From Pseudomonadota bacterium (GTDB lineage: Bacteria; Pseudomonadota; Gammaproteobacteria; Xanthomonadales; Xanthomonadaceae): a DNA stretch of 46,973 bases. The notes below the pieces were generated by a model that did not search any database, had not been told where the DNA came from, and saw nothing but the letters and a program-made list of their open reading frames with translations. Location of the stretch: NCBI GenBank assembly GCA_023386795.1, contig JAEWJB010000016.1:1-46973 (forward strand), in the 5' to 3' direction. A program made the translations under genes and the position numbers. The stretch's first letter is position 1. Each line of letters starts with the position of its first letter. This document shows positions 7,938 to 16,058 of this stretch, piece by piece.

Positions 7938-9854
7938 ATGAGCGCCACCGTGATCGAAGCCGTCGCCCCCTTGCGCGACGCCGGCCTGGCCGTGCTGCCT
8001 GCCGAATCCCCGCTGGACATGCCCGAGCAGTCCCTGCGCGCCGGCCACCTGCAGGTGCCGCGCCAGCGCACGTCCCCGCGCGGCATCGGCCTGCGCCGCT
8101 TCTACCTGATCGGCGGCACCGCGGCGATGACCCTCGGTGCCACCTGGATGATGGCCTCGGTGATGTGGACCGATGGCATCAGCGTGCTCGAGGCCTGCCT
8201 GCTGGCGCTGTTCGTGCTGCTGTTTGCCTGGGTCGCCATGTCCTTCGCCAGCGCCGTGGCCGGATTCATCAGCGTGGTGTTCGGGCGCGGCCGCAAGCTG
8301 GGCATCGACCCCGACGCGCCGCTGCCCACCCTGCACAGCCGCACCGCGTTGCTGATGCCCACCTACAACGAGGACCCGCGGCGCCTGCTCGCCGGCCTGC
8401 AGGCGATCTACGAATCGGTTGCCGCCACCGGCCAGCTGGAGCGCTTCGACTTCTTCATCCTCAGCGACACCACCCGCCCGGCCATCGGCCTGGCCGAGGA
8501 ACGCGAGTACGCCGCGCTGTGCGAGCGCACCGGCGGCGCCGGGCGCATCTATTACCGCCGCCGCGCCGACAACGCCGGGCGCAAGGCAGGCAACATCGCC
8601 GACTGGGTGCAGCGCTTCGGCGGCCATTACCCGCAGATGCTCATCCTGGACGCCGACAGCCTGATGAGTGGCGACACCATCGTGCGCCTGGTCGCCGGCA
8701 TGGAGCTCAACCCGGACGTCGGCCTGATCCAGAGCCTGCCGGCGGTGGTCAACGGCCACACGCTGTTCGCGCGCATGCAGCAGTTCGGCGGTCGCGTGTA
8801 CGGCCCGATCATCGCCTACGGCGTGGCCTGGTGGCATGGCGCCGAGAGCAACTACTGGGGCCACAACGCGGTCATCCGCACCCGCGCGTTCGCCGCCCAT
8901 GCCGGCCTGCCGGCGCTGCCGGGCCGCAAGCCATTCGGCGGCCATGTGCTCAGCCACGATTTCGTCGAGGCCGCGCTGATGCGCCGCGCCGGCTGGGCCA
9001 CCCACATGGTCCCTTACCTGCAGGGCAGCTACGAGGAAGGCCCGCCGACCCTGACCGACCTGCTGATCCGTGACCGTCGCTGGTGCCAGGGCAACCTGCA
9101 GCACTCCAAGGTCGTCACCGCCAAGGGCCTGCACTGGGTCAGCCGCCTGCACATGATGATCGGCATCGGGCATTACTTCACCGCGCCGATGTGGGCGATG
9201 CTCATGCTGATCGGCATCGGCATCCCGCTGGCCGGCAACGGCATCGACCTGGCCGCCGAGATTCCGTTCTCCCCCGCGCACTACTGGCACGCACAAGGCG
9301 ACAACGGCGTGCTGTGGGTGTTCGCATTGACCATGGGCGTGCTGCTGGCACCGAAGGTGCTCGGCTACCTGGCGCTGTTGTTCAACCCCGCCGAGCGGCG
9401 TGGCTGCGGCGGTGCACTGCGCGCGCTGCTGAGCATCCTGCTGGAAACCGTGCTGGCCGCGCTGATGGCGCCGGTGGTGATGTACCTGCAATCGCGCGGC
9501 GTGGCCGAGGTGCTGGCGGGCAAGGATTCGGGCTGGGATGCGCAGCAGCGCGACGACGGCAAAATTTCCTGGATCGCGCTGATCAAGGGCTACGGCGGCC
9601 TGAGCCTGTTCGGGCTGCTCGCCGGGCTGATGGCCTACATGGTCTCGCCGTCGCTGGCGGCGTGGATGGCGCCGGTGGTGATCGGCATGGCGCTGGCGAT
9701 CCCGGTCGTCGCGCTGACCTCGCTGCGCCGTGCCGGCGAAGCGTTGCAACGCCTGGGCATCTTCGCCATTCCCGAAGAGATCGCACCGCCCGCGGTGATG
9801 GTGCGCGCGGCCGAATTGCGCCGTGCCGCCGCGCAGGCCGCCGCCGCCGAGTGA
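7938..9854 (+). CDS. opgH: Glucans biosynthesis glucosyltransferase OpgH (MdoH)
   Basis: A 638-residue inner-membrane family-2 glycosyltransferase that builds the beta-glucan backbone of periplasmic glucans from UDP-glucose. Two helices near residues 55-115 precede the cytosolic catalytic domain: TALLMPTYNEDP, D238-A-D240, H-D341-F and RDRR-W382-CQGN, equivalent to the D, DxD, TED-like and QxxRW positions of this family. Further helices follow (about 400-615). In Xanthomonas the orthologue (hrpM) affects virulence; that is family knowledge. I start at ATG 7938 (MSATVIEA); an in-frame ATG at 7845 would add a basic stretch not resembling the family. No opgG is adjacent, so OpgH is not in the enteric opgGH operon arrangement. 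Confidence 0.93.
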   Translation: MSATVIEAVAPLRDAGLAVLPAESPLDMPEQSLRAGHLQVPRQRTSPRGIGLRRFYLIGGTAAMTLGATWMMASVMWTDGISVLEACLLALFVLLFAWVAMSFASAVAGFISVVFGRGRKLGIDPDAPLPTLHSRTALLMPTYNEDPRRLLAGLQAIYESVAATGQLERFDFFILSDTTRPAIGLAEEREYAALCERTGGAGRIYYRRRADNAGRKAGNIADWVQRFGGHYPQMLILDADSLMSGDTIVRLVAGMELNPDVGLIQSLPAVVNGHTLFARMQQFGGRVYGPIIAYGVAWWHGAESNYWGHNAVIRTRAFAAHAGLPALPGRKPFGGHVLSHDFVEAALMRRAGWATHMVPYLQGSYEEGPPTLTDLLIRDRRWCQGNLQHSKVVTAKGLHWVSRLHMMIGIGHYFTAPMWAMLMLIGIGIPLAGNGIDLAAEIPFSPAHYWHAQGDNGVLWVFALTMGVLLAPKVLGYLALLFNPAERRGCGGALRALLSILLETVLAALMAPVVMYLQSRGVAEVLAGKDSGWDAQQRDDGKISWIALIKGYGGLSLFGLLAGLMAYMVSPSLAAWMAPVVIGMALAIPVVALTSLRRAGEALQRLGIFAIPEEIAPPAVMVRAAELRRAAAQAAAAE

Positions 9855-9905
9855 GCCCGGCCGGCGCGCAGGCATAATGCGGCTTTCGCCCGAGGAAGCC
9901 GCACG

Positions 9906-10583
9906 ATGTCCGACACGCTGGATGCACTGGAGCTGGAAACCCGGCCCGACCCGCAGTGGAGCGTGATCTGGCTCCACGGCCTGGGCGCCGATGGCCACGA
10001 CTTCGCGCCCATCGTGCCGGAACTGGTGCGCCCGCACTGGCCGGCGCTTCGCTTCGTGTTCCCGCATGCGCCGGTGCGCGCCATCACCATCAACAACGGT
10101 GTGCGCATGCGCGGTTGGTACGACATCGCCAGTTTCGACTTCGCCGACCGCGCCGACCGCGCTGGCGTGCTGGAGTCGGTGGCGCAGGTGGAGGCGCTGA
10201 TCGCGCGCGAACAGGCGCGTGGCATCCCGCCCGAGCGCATCCTGCTGGCCGGCTTCTCGCAGGGCGGCGCGATCACCCTGGCCGCCGGCCTGCGCCGGCA
10301 GGTGCCACTGGCCGGGTTGATCGGCCTGTCCACCTACCTGCCCGATGCCGCGCATGCGGCCGACCATCTCGTGGCCGGTGCCCAGCGCCAGCCGCTGTTC
10401 ATGGCCCACGGCCAGGGCGACCCGGTGATTCCGATCGTGCATGCGCAGCAGAGCGCGCAGGCATTGCAGGCGCTGGGATTCGACATCGAATGGCACGCCT
10501 ACCCGATGGCCCACCAGGTCTGCGCCGAGGAGATCGACGCCCTCGCCGCCTGGCTGGATCGCCGTTTCAGCGCTGCGGCCTGA
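9906..10583 (+). CDS. Carboxylesterase / phospholipase family alpha/beta hydrolase
   Basis: A 225-residue cytosolic alpha/beta hydrolase of the carboxylesterase/lysophospholipase type (Abhydrolase_2). Key motifs are VIWLHGLGADGHD near residue 20, the nucleophile elbow AGF-S118-QGG, the acid in HGQGD172PVIP and His203 in PMAHQV, giving a complete Ser-Asp-His triad. Length and motifs match short-chain ester hydrolases such as Pseudomonas EstB. The ribosome site GAGGAAG lies about 10 nt before ATG 9906, and a CATAAT element about 30 nt upstream could be its -10 box. Only 7 nt separate its stop from the histidine kinase GTG start, so both may be co-transcribed. The natural ester is unknown. Confidence 0.88.
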   Translation: MSDTLDALELETRPDPQWSVIWLHGLGADGHDFAPIVPELVRPHWPALRFVFPHAPVRAITINNGVRMRGWYDIASFDFADRADRAGVLESVAQVEALIAREQARGIPPERILLAGFSQGGAITLAAGLRRQVPLAGLIGLSTYLPDAAHAADHLVAGAQRQPLFMAHGQGDPVIPIVHAQQSAQALQALGFDIEWHAYPMAHQVCAEEIDALAAWLDRRFSAAA

Positions 10584-10590
10584 CGCCGAC

Positions 10591-11640
10591 GTGAGCGATC
10601 CGCGCGCCGCCCAGCCGTGGATGCCCGAGCTGTGCCGGCTGCCGCGCGTGGGCGCGATGGTGGGCCTGGCCGAGCTGGTGGTGGTGATCGTGATGCTGGT
10701 GCCCGACGCCTCCACGCCGGTGACGCCGGGGCGGTTCCTTTCCGCCTCCGGGCTGGCGCTGTGGCTGGCACTGGGCGTCACCGCACTGCTGTGCGTGCTG
10801 CGCGAACCCCTGGCGCGCTTCCAGCCGCGCGAAGGCGCCTGGCTGGCGCTGCTGCTGGCATGGCTGGCAGCCTGGATCGGCAGTGGCGTGGTCCACGCGC
10901 TGTATGCGGCCACCGGCAGCGGGCCGCTCGGGCAGGGCATCGGCTTCTGGCGTTTCAGCCTGGGCTGCGCCACCACCGTGGCGCTGATCTGCGCGCTGGC
11001 CCTGCGCTATTTCTATGTCAGTGACCGCTGGGCTGCACAGACCCAGGCCAACGCGCGCGCGGAAGCCGACGCGCTGCAGGCGCGCATTCGCCCGCATTTC
11101 CTGTTCAACAGCATGAACCTCATCGCCAGCCTGCTGCGCCGCGACCCGCTGGTCGCCGAACAGGCGGTGCTGGACCTCTCGGACCTGTTCCGCGCCGCGC
11201 TCGGCGCCGGCGAGGGCGACTCCACCCTGCGCAACGAATGCGAGCTGGCCGAGCGCTACCTGTCGATCGAATCGCTGCGCCTGGGCGAGCGGCTCGCCGT
11301 GCAGTGGGAACGCGGGGAAGGGCTGCCATGGGAGCTGCCGATGCCGCGCCTGGTACTGCAGCCGCTGGTCGAGAACGCCGTGCTGCATGGCATTTCGCGG
11401 CTACCGGCGGGCGGGGTCATCACCCTGTCGCTGCAACGCGAGGGGAACCTGCTGCGCATCCGCATCCTCAACCCTGCGCCGGACCCCGCCGCCGCGGCGG
11501 ACCCGCTCGCGCGCGGCGCCGGCCATGCCCAGGCCAGCATCGCCCACCGCCTGGCCTACCGCTTCGGCCCGGGCGCGCGGATGACGGCCGGCTGGAGCGG
11601 AGGCTACTATGCCTGCGAGATCGCCCTGCCGCTGAGCTAG
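10591..11640 (+). CDS. algZ: LytS/AlgZ-type sensor histidine kinase
   Basis: A 349-residue membrane histidine kinase. Four hydrophobic segments (about 22-38, 50-70, 83-103 and 120-143) come before a His_kinase domain whose phosphoacceptor box reads ARIRPH169FLFNSMN; PRLVLQPLVENAVLHG and GAGHAQASIAHRLAYRFG are the ATP-binding elements of this family. Next to it lies a LytTR regulator and then hemC, the order known for algZ-algR-hemC in Pseudomonas, which supports the name. I use GTG 10591 (VSDPRAAQ) right after the esterase; ATG 10621 is possible. In Pseudomonas this pair controls alginate, motility and virulence; its targets here are unknown. Confidence 0.82.
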   Translation: MSDPRAAQPWMPELCRLPRVGAMVGLAELVVVIVMLVPDASTPVTPGRFLSASGLALWLALGVTALLCVLREPLARFQPREGAWLALLLAWLAAWIGSGVVHALYAATGSGPLGQGIGFWRFSLGCATTVALICALALRYFYVSDRWAAQTQANARAEADALQARIRPHFLFNSMNLIASLLRRDPLVAEQAVLDLSDLFRAALGAGEGDSTLRNECELAERYLSIESLRLGERLAVQWERGEGLPWELPMPRLVLQPLVENAVLHGISRLPAGGVITLSLQREGNLLRIRILNPAPDPAAAADPLARGAGHAQASIAHRLAYRFGPGARMTAGWSGGYYACEIALPLS

Positions 11641-11704
11641 CCGGGCGGGGGAACCGGGGAAGTTGCTGCATGTGCATGGGGTCACCGGCCGGGGAGCGGC
11701 TGCC

Positions 11705-12436
11705 GTGAAAGTGTTGATCGCCGACGATGAGCCGCTGGCGCGCGAACGCCTGCGCTCGCTGCTGGCCGCCCACGCCCGCGTCGAGCTGGTCGGCGAGGCC
11801 GAGAACGGCGAGCAAGCCTTGCAACTGGCCGCTGCCCGCCAGCCGGACGTGGTGTTGCTGGATATTTCCATGCCCGGCGTCGACGGCCTGGAAGCGGCAC
11901 GCCACCTGCGCGATTTCGCCCCGCGCCCGGCGGTGGTGTTCTGCACCGCCTACGACCAGCATGCACTTTCCGCCTTCGACGCGGCCGCCATCGATTACCT
12001 GATGAAGCCCGTGCGCCCCGAGCGCCTGGCCGCCGCGCTGGAGCGCGCGGCCACCTTCATCGCCGGCCGCGTGCCGGCGCCGCCAGTCGAGGAGCCCACC
12101 CGCCGGCGCACCCACCTGTGCGCGCGCCTGCGCGGGAGCCTGCGGCTGATCCCGGTCGAGGAGATCCACTACCTCCAGGCCGAGGAGAAGTACGTCATCG
12201 TCCACCACGCGCGCGGCGAGGACTTGATCGAGGAGTCGCTCAAGTCGCTGGAGGAGGAATTCGCCGAACGGCTGGTGCGCATCCACCGCAACTGCCTGGT
12301 CGCGCGCGGCCAGCTGGCGGAACTGCGGCGCAGCGGCGATGGCCAGGTACACGCGGTGCTGCGCGATGTGGCCCAGCCGCTGGAAGTGAGCCGGCGCTGC
12401 GTGGCCAACCTGCGCGGTGAACTGCGGCAGGGTTGA
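11705..12436 (+). CDS. algR: LytTR-family response regulator, AlgR-like
   Basis: A 243-residue response regulator. The receiver domain (about 1-120) has D7/D8 in LIADDEP, the phosphoacceptor D53 in VVLLDISMPG, T-A in FCTAYD and K in LMKPVRP. A LytTR DNA-binding domain (about 135-240) follows, with LIPVEEIHYLQAEEKYV and LVRIHRNCLVAR. It pairs with the upstream kinase. GTG 11705 is preceded by GGGGAG at a good distance and places the receiver domain at the very start; an ATG at 11663 would add 14 residues with no resemblance to the family. The hemC gene starts 44 bp downstream. The cognate promoters cannot be identified from the window. Confidence 0.88.
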   Translation: MKVLIADDEPLARERLRSLLAAHARVELVGEAENGEQALQLAAARQPDVVLLDISMPGVDGLEAARHLRDFAPRPAVVFCTAYDQHALSAFDAAAIDYLMKPVRPERLAAALERAATFIAGRVPAPPVEEPTRRRTHLCARLRGSLRLIPVEEIHYLQAEEKYVIVHHARGEDLIEESLKSLEEEFAERLVRIHRNCLVARGQLAELRRSGDGQVHAVLRDVAQPLEVSRRCVANLRGELRQG

Positions 12437-12468
12437 TCGCGTGCAATACGCGCAACGCGCGGGCGGGC

Positions 12469-12481
12469 GATAATCCGCGCA
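12469..12481 (+). promoter_or_regulatory. Putative -10 element of a leaderless hemC transcript
   Basis: GATAAT at 12469-12474 ends 6 nt before ATG 12481, and no Shine-Dalgarno sequence lies between. A start site 6-7 nt after the -10 box would fall on the A of ATG. No convincing -35 box is visible. The same layout occurs before the WYL, aminotransferase, lptM and ubiE genes. Confidence 0.45.
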
Positions 12482-13407
12482 TGAAGACCCTGCGCATCGC
12501 CACCCGCAAGAGCCCGCTCGCCCTGTGGCAGAGCGAACACGTCGCCGCCCGCCTGCAGCAGTGCCACCGGCACCTGGAGGTGCTGCTGGTACCGCTGAGC
12601 ACCCGGGGAGACGAAGTGCTGGACCGCTCGCTGGCGGCCATCGGTGGCAAGGGCCTGTTCCTGAAGGAGCTCGAGCTGGCGATGCTGCGCGGCGAAGCCG
12701 ACTGCGCGGTGCATTCCATGAAGGACGTGCCGATGGACCTGGACGCGCCCTTCGTGCTGCCCGCGGTACTCGAACGTGCCGATCCGGCCGACGCGCTGGT
12801 GGGCCGCTACGCTTCGCTGGCGGACCTGCCGCACGGCGCGCGCGTGGGCACCTCCTCGCTGCGCCGCCAGGCCCAGCTGCGCGCGCTGCGCCCGGACCTG
12901 GAATTGCGCGACCTGCGCGGCAACGTCAACACGCGGCTGGCCAAGCTCGACGCCGGGGAGTACGACGCCATCGTGCTGGCCTGCGCCGGCTTGCAGCGGC
13001 TGGGCCTGGGCGAGCGCATCACCGCGCGGCTCGATGCGCCGCAATGGCTGCCGGCGCCGGCGCAGGGCGCGATTGCCGTGGAATGCCGTGGCGACGATCC
13101 GCAGGTGATGGAGGTGCTCGAGGCACTGGACCACCGCGTCACGCGCGAATGCGTGGAGGCCGAGCGGGCGATGAACCGCGCGCTGCATGGCAGCTGCCAT
13201 GTGCCGGTGGCCGCGTTCGCCACGCATCAGGGCGACGCGCTGGCGCTGCAGGGACTGGTAGGCGATGCCGGGGACGGGCGGCTGGTGCGCGCGCAGGCCA
13301 CCGGGGCGGTGGCCGAGCGCGAGTCACTCGGGCGTGACGTGGCGCGGCAGCTGATGGCCGCCGGCGGCGACGTGCTGCTGGGGCCTTATGCGCGCGAGGT
13401 GGGTTGA
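12481..13407 (+). CDS. hemC: Porphobilinogen deaminase (hydroxymethylbilane synthase)
   Basis: A 308-residue cytosolic enzyme that polymerises four porphobilinogens into hydroxymethylbilane for haem, sirohaem and B12 synthesis. It shows LRIATRKSPLALWQ at the start, CAVHSMKD82VP with the catalytic Asp, VGTSSLRRQAQL and LRGNVNTRL in the active cleft, and HGSC239HVPVAAF with the cysteine that holds the dipyrromethane cofactor. Length is normal. ATG 12481 matches family N-termini; it has no ribosome site but a -10-like GATAAT sits 6 nt upstream, so the mRNA may be leaderless. It follows the LytTR regulator, an order shared with Pseudomonas. An intrinsic terminator lies right after it. Confidence 0.97.
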   Translation: MKTLRIATRKSPLALWQSEHVAARLQQCHRHLEVLLVPLSTRGDEVLDRSLAAIGGKGLFLKELELAMLRGEADCAVHSMKDVPMDLDAPFVLPAVLERADPADALVGRYASLADLPHGARVGTSSLRRQAQLRALRPDLELRDLRGNVNTRLAKLDAGEYDAIVLACAGLQRLGLGERITARLDAPQWLPAPAQGAIAVECRGDDPQVMEVLEALDHRVTRECVEAERAMNRALHGSCHVPVAAFATHQGDALALQGLVGDAGDGRLVRAQATGAVAERESLGRDVARQLMAAGGDVLLGPYAREVG

Positions 13408-13409
13408 CG

Positions 13410-13451
13410 CGGGATCCGCGCGGATCCCGTGTCGCGGCCGAAGCCGCTTTT
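13410..13451 (+). terminator. 20-bp palindrome plus intrinsic terminator after hemC
   Basis: Bases 13410-13429 form a perfect 20-bp palindrome centred on GCGC. Directly after it, GCGGC (13434-13438), loop CGAA and GCCGC (13443-13447) run into TTTT at 13448-13451, a standard intrinsic terminator for hemC that overlaps the stop codon of the convergent DUF481 gene. The palindrome may act on both strands. Confidence 0.75.
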
Positions 13452-14259
13452 ACTTGAAGGTGTAGACCAGGTTCACCGTGGTCAGCGTGTCGGTCTTCTT
13501 GCTGTCGTCGCTGACATCGCTGTTGTGGCGCATCTGCCAGGCCGCCTTCAGCGCGAAACGCTGGTTCATCGCCACCTGCACGCCGAAATCGTTCTGTGCG
13601 TAGGTGTTGTAGCTGCCCGATTCGATCAGCAGCGTGTTCACCAGGTCGGTGGTCGGGGTGATGGTGTACTTCAGGTCGAACAGGCCGCGGCCGATCAGGC
13701 CGGTCTCCTCGCGGTCCTCCACCGCGTCGTGCGCACGGCGCACGCCGGGGCCGATCTGCGCGTCGAGGTAGAAGTTCTGCCAGTCCAGCAGGCGCGTGCC
13801 GTAGCCGATGCCGAACGTCGCCAGGCGGTCGTAGGTGGCGAAATCGTCGGTTTCGTAACGGCCGGTGGCCGTCAGCTGCCGGTGCTCGCCCAGCTGCAGC
13901 GCGCTGCCGGCCGCGGCGGTGTAGCGCTCGGCGGTGGTCTGGCGCTCGCGCGTGGTGGTGCCGTCGTCGGCGGTATTGGTGTATTCGGCGCTGGAGCGCA
14001 TGCCGAACAGGTCCAGCGAGTGGATCCAGTCGCCGTCGGTGTAACGGCCCTTCAGGCGGCCGTTGAAGCTCTCGGTGGAGCTGTTGCCATGGGCCGAGGC
14101 AAAGCCCAGTTCGCCGCTGGAACCGCTCCAGGGCGAGGGAATCACCGCCAGCGCGGGGTCGGTGGGGCCATTGGATACCGCCGGGGTGACGGTCTGCGCG
14201 AAGGCGGCGCTGGAGCAGGAAAGCAGGACGGAAACAGTCAGCAAAGCACGGCGGGACAT
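13450..14259 (-). CDS. DUF481 outer-membrane protein (YdiY-like, salt-inducible family)
   Basis: A 269-residue exported protein. The signal peptide MSRRALLTVSVLLSCSSAAFA is followed by QT at residues 22-23. The mature part reads GELGFASAHGNSSTESFNGRLKG and then alternating strands such as LFGMRSSAEYT, LTATGRYETDDF and FGIGYGTRLLDWQNFYLDAQIG, ending in VNLVYTFK, which matches DUF481 beta-barrel proteins. ATG 14259 gives a proper signal peptide; a longer frame to 14409 adds an unlikely N-terminus. It runs convergent to hemC. A TATCAT box about 50-60 nt upstream may be part of its promoter. No substrate is known for the family. Confidence 0.87.
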   Translation of the reverse strand: MSRRALLTVSVLLSCSSAAFAQTVTPAVSNGPTDPALAVIPSPWSGSSGELGFASAHGNSSTESFNGRLKGRYTDGDWIHSLDLFGMRSSAEYTNTADDGTTTRERQTTAERYTAAAGSALQLGEHRQLTATGRYETDDFATYDRLATFGIGYGTRLLDWQNFYLDAQIGPGVRRAHDAVEDREETGLIGRGLFDLKYTITPTTDLVNTLLIESGSYNTYAQNDFGVQVAMNQRFALKAAWQMRHNSDVSDDSKKTDTLTTVNLVYTFK

Positions 14260-14359
14260 GGTCGACTCTCGATCAGGCGGCCAGCAGGCACACGGTGGGG
14301 AAAACGCTTTCATGATAACGGAACCGTTCACGCGGCCGGGGCCGCCCGGCCGCCCCGCT

Positions 14360-15163
14360 TCATGCCCCGTTGCGTCCGGCGCCGTTTTCTTCGCTGCGTT
14401 CGCGTGCATCCAGCCCGATCACCGCGGCCATCGCCAGCACCGCCAGCACCCATACCGGCTTCTGCAGCCCCGGCTTGATCGCCAATACGGCCACCAGCAG
14501 CAACGGCACCACCAGCAGGGCCAGCAGCAGCGACCAGCGCGGCCAGCGCACCGGCAGGGGCAGTAACGCATTGCGTCCTTCGCCCAGCCAGGTGGCCATC
14601 AGCAACCCGGCGGAGAGGGCACCGAGCAGCACCAGGGAAGGGACGCCGCCGGCGGCCATCTGCCCCGGCCACAGCCAGGCCATGAAAGCGAAGAACAGCA
14701 CCGCCCCGGAAAGCAGTGCCAGCGCGCATTGCGCCGGCAGCAACCATTGCGAGCGTGGTTGTTCCAGCGCGAGCGTGGCCATGCAGATGGTCGCCAGTGC
14801 ACCCATGCAGGCGATCGCCCCGGCGATGGCGATCAGCCCGGGCGAATGCGCCGGCAGGTGCAACAGCACGATGAGCGCCAGGTCACCCACCAGCGCCACG
14901 CCAAGCGCGGCGAGCGCGCGCGGGCGCCAGATGCGCTGGTCGGCATCGCCGGCCTTGGGCCACAGCGGCATCAGCAGAAGCGCCGAGAGCACGAAGCCCA
15001 TGCCCAGGCTGCGGTCCTGCAGCGGGCGCAGGCTGAGGAAGGCATCGCCGCGGCCTTGCAGCAGCGCGGTGCTCACGCAGGCCCACACCAGCATGCCCAG
15101 GCCGAGCAGGCCCAGCGTGCGTGCGAGCAGGACGGGCCAGCCGGCGGGAAGCGACTTCAACAC
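14360..15163 (-). CDS. Multi-pass inner-membrane protein of unknown function
   Basis: A 267-residue hydrophobic protein with about eight predicted helices, separated by short loops such as PLWPKAGDADQRIWRPRA and LEQPRSQW, and a charged C-terminal tail LDARERSEENGAG. The size and eight-helix pattern recall the DmsC-type anchor of DMSO reductases, but no catalytic or Fe-S subunit is adjacent, so I treat that as a weak resemblance only. GTG 15163 has GGAGG 7 nt upstream, which I prefer to the GTG at 15169. It lies 100 bp upstream of, and in the same direction as, the DUF481 gene. The function is unknown. Confidence 0.65.
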   Translation of the reverse strand: MLKSLPAGWPVLLARTLGLLGLGMLVWACVSTALLQGRGDAFLSLRPLQDRSLGMGFVLSALLLMPLWPKAGDADQRIWRPRALAALGVALVGDLALIVLLHLPAHSPGLIAIAGAIACMGALATICMATLALEQPRSQWLLPAQCALALLSGAVLFFAFMAWLWPGQMAAGGVPSLVLLGALSAGLLMATWLGEGRNALLPLPVRWPRWSLLLALLVVPLLLVAVLAIKPGLQKPVWVLAVLAMAAVIGLDARERSEENGAGRNGA

Positions 15164-15333
15164 GGGCACACCTCCGTGCAGGCGGACGGATATCCCCCAA
15201 GCGGCCAAGGCCGCGGAATTCGATGGAACACGGCATCTCCCCGATGCATCTGGTTGTAGCGGATCCCCGTGCGGATTCTGCCATCCCGCCGGCGCGCGCG
15301 GCGCGCCGCCCGTCGCACGACGCGACCGCCGGT

Positions 15334-15972
15334 TCAGGGCGTGTCGATACGCAGGGTCGGGTCGTCGAAGCGGGTGTAGTCGATCTGCAGGCGGTAATCA
15401 TCGCCGTTGGGCCCGCGGCCGCGATGCTCGATGCGAAGCGGGCGGCCATCGGCACCTATCCACAGCCGCATCGCCGGGCGCGCCGGGTCCGGGTGGACGA
15501 CCCGGTACAGGTGGGCGGGCCGGCCGTCGAGCGGATCGGCGCCGAGATCCTCCACCTGCAACTGATCGTCGGCTTGCAGTTGCAGCGGATCGCGCCACTG
15601 CACCAGCAGCTCCGCCGACACCGGGAGGTGATCGGTGCGACCGTCCTCCTGCCGGTACAGCGTGCCGCCGACGATGACCTGGGTACCCAGCCCGGGGAGT
15701 TGAAGGCGGTAGCGATCCGGCGCCACGTATTCCAGCCGGCCAGTTTGTGGATGTTCGCTTTCCAGCTGCATCCGCGCCTCGAAGGCGCGCGCCGCGCGAA
15801 AGCGCGTCATCGCCTCGAGCACGAGCTGCGCGGGGGCAGGTGCCTGGCGGACCGAGGCCTGCGGCACGGCGGGGCCGTCGGCCGGCGTGGCTTGCGGCGT
15901 GCGCGTGCAACCGCCCGCCAGCAGGGCGGCACCGAGCAGCACGGCGCGGGCGGGGCGGGGAAGACGGGTCAT
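15334..15972 (-). CDS. LolA-like lipoprotein (outer-membrane lipoprotein-sorting fold)
   Basis: A 212-residue lipoprotein. After MTRLPRPARA a hydrophobic segment ends in lipobox LLAGGC with the lipidated Cys22, followed by an Ala/Pro-rich linker to about residue 50. The rest (LEAMTRFRAARAFEARMQLESE, LEYVAPDRYRLQLPG, RLWIGADGRPLRIEHRG) follows the LolA/LolB-like half-barrel pattern that binds acyl chains, as in DUF2092 or COG2834 proteins. It is distinct from canonical LolA, which is not lipidated. ATG 15972 is preferred over a GTG three codons upstream. A TATCGT box about 30 nt upstream could be the -10 element. Its lipid or lipoprotein partner is unknown. Confidence 0.65.
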   Translation of the reverse strand: MTRLPRPARAVLLGAALLAGGCTRTPQATPADGPAVPQASVRQAPAPAQLVLEAMTRFRAARAFEARMQLESEHPQTGRLEYVAPDRYRLQLPGLGTQVIVGGTLYRQEDGRTDHLPVSAELLVQWRDPLQLQADDQLQVEDLGADPLDGRPAHLYRVVHPDPARPAMRLWIGADGRPLRIEHRGRGPNGDDYRLQIDYTRFDDPTLRIDTP

Positions 15973-16045
15973 GGCCGGCACCGGGTTGTGGGGGGCGTCA
16001 CGATAGCCCAGCCCGGCCCGCGCGCGCGCTCACCCGCGAGTCGGA

Positions 16046-16058
16046 CATAATCGGCGCA
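16046..16058 (+). promoter_or_regulatory. Putative -10 element of a leaderless WYL-regulator transcript
   Basis: CATAAT at 16046-16051 ends exactly 6 nt before ATG 16058, with no Shine-Dalgarno sequence between, the same geometry as at hemC and lptM. Confidence 0.45.

Noticed and set aside
7794..10976. Very long open frame (1060 codons) on the minus strand across opgH and the esterase
   Set aside because: It is antisense to strong OpgH and esterase coding sequence and is His/Arg/Gln-rich with no family resemblance. In GC-rich DNA such long shadow frames are common; the same holds for antisense frames at 3175-5805 and 21564-24626.
14360..15163. DmsC anchor subunit of a DMSO reductase
   Set aside because: Only helix count and size match; no DmsA or DmsB gene lies nearby and no diagnostic motif is clear.
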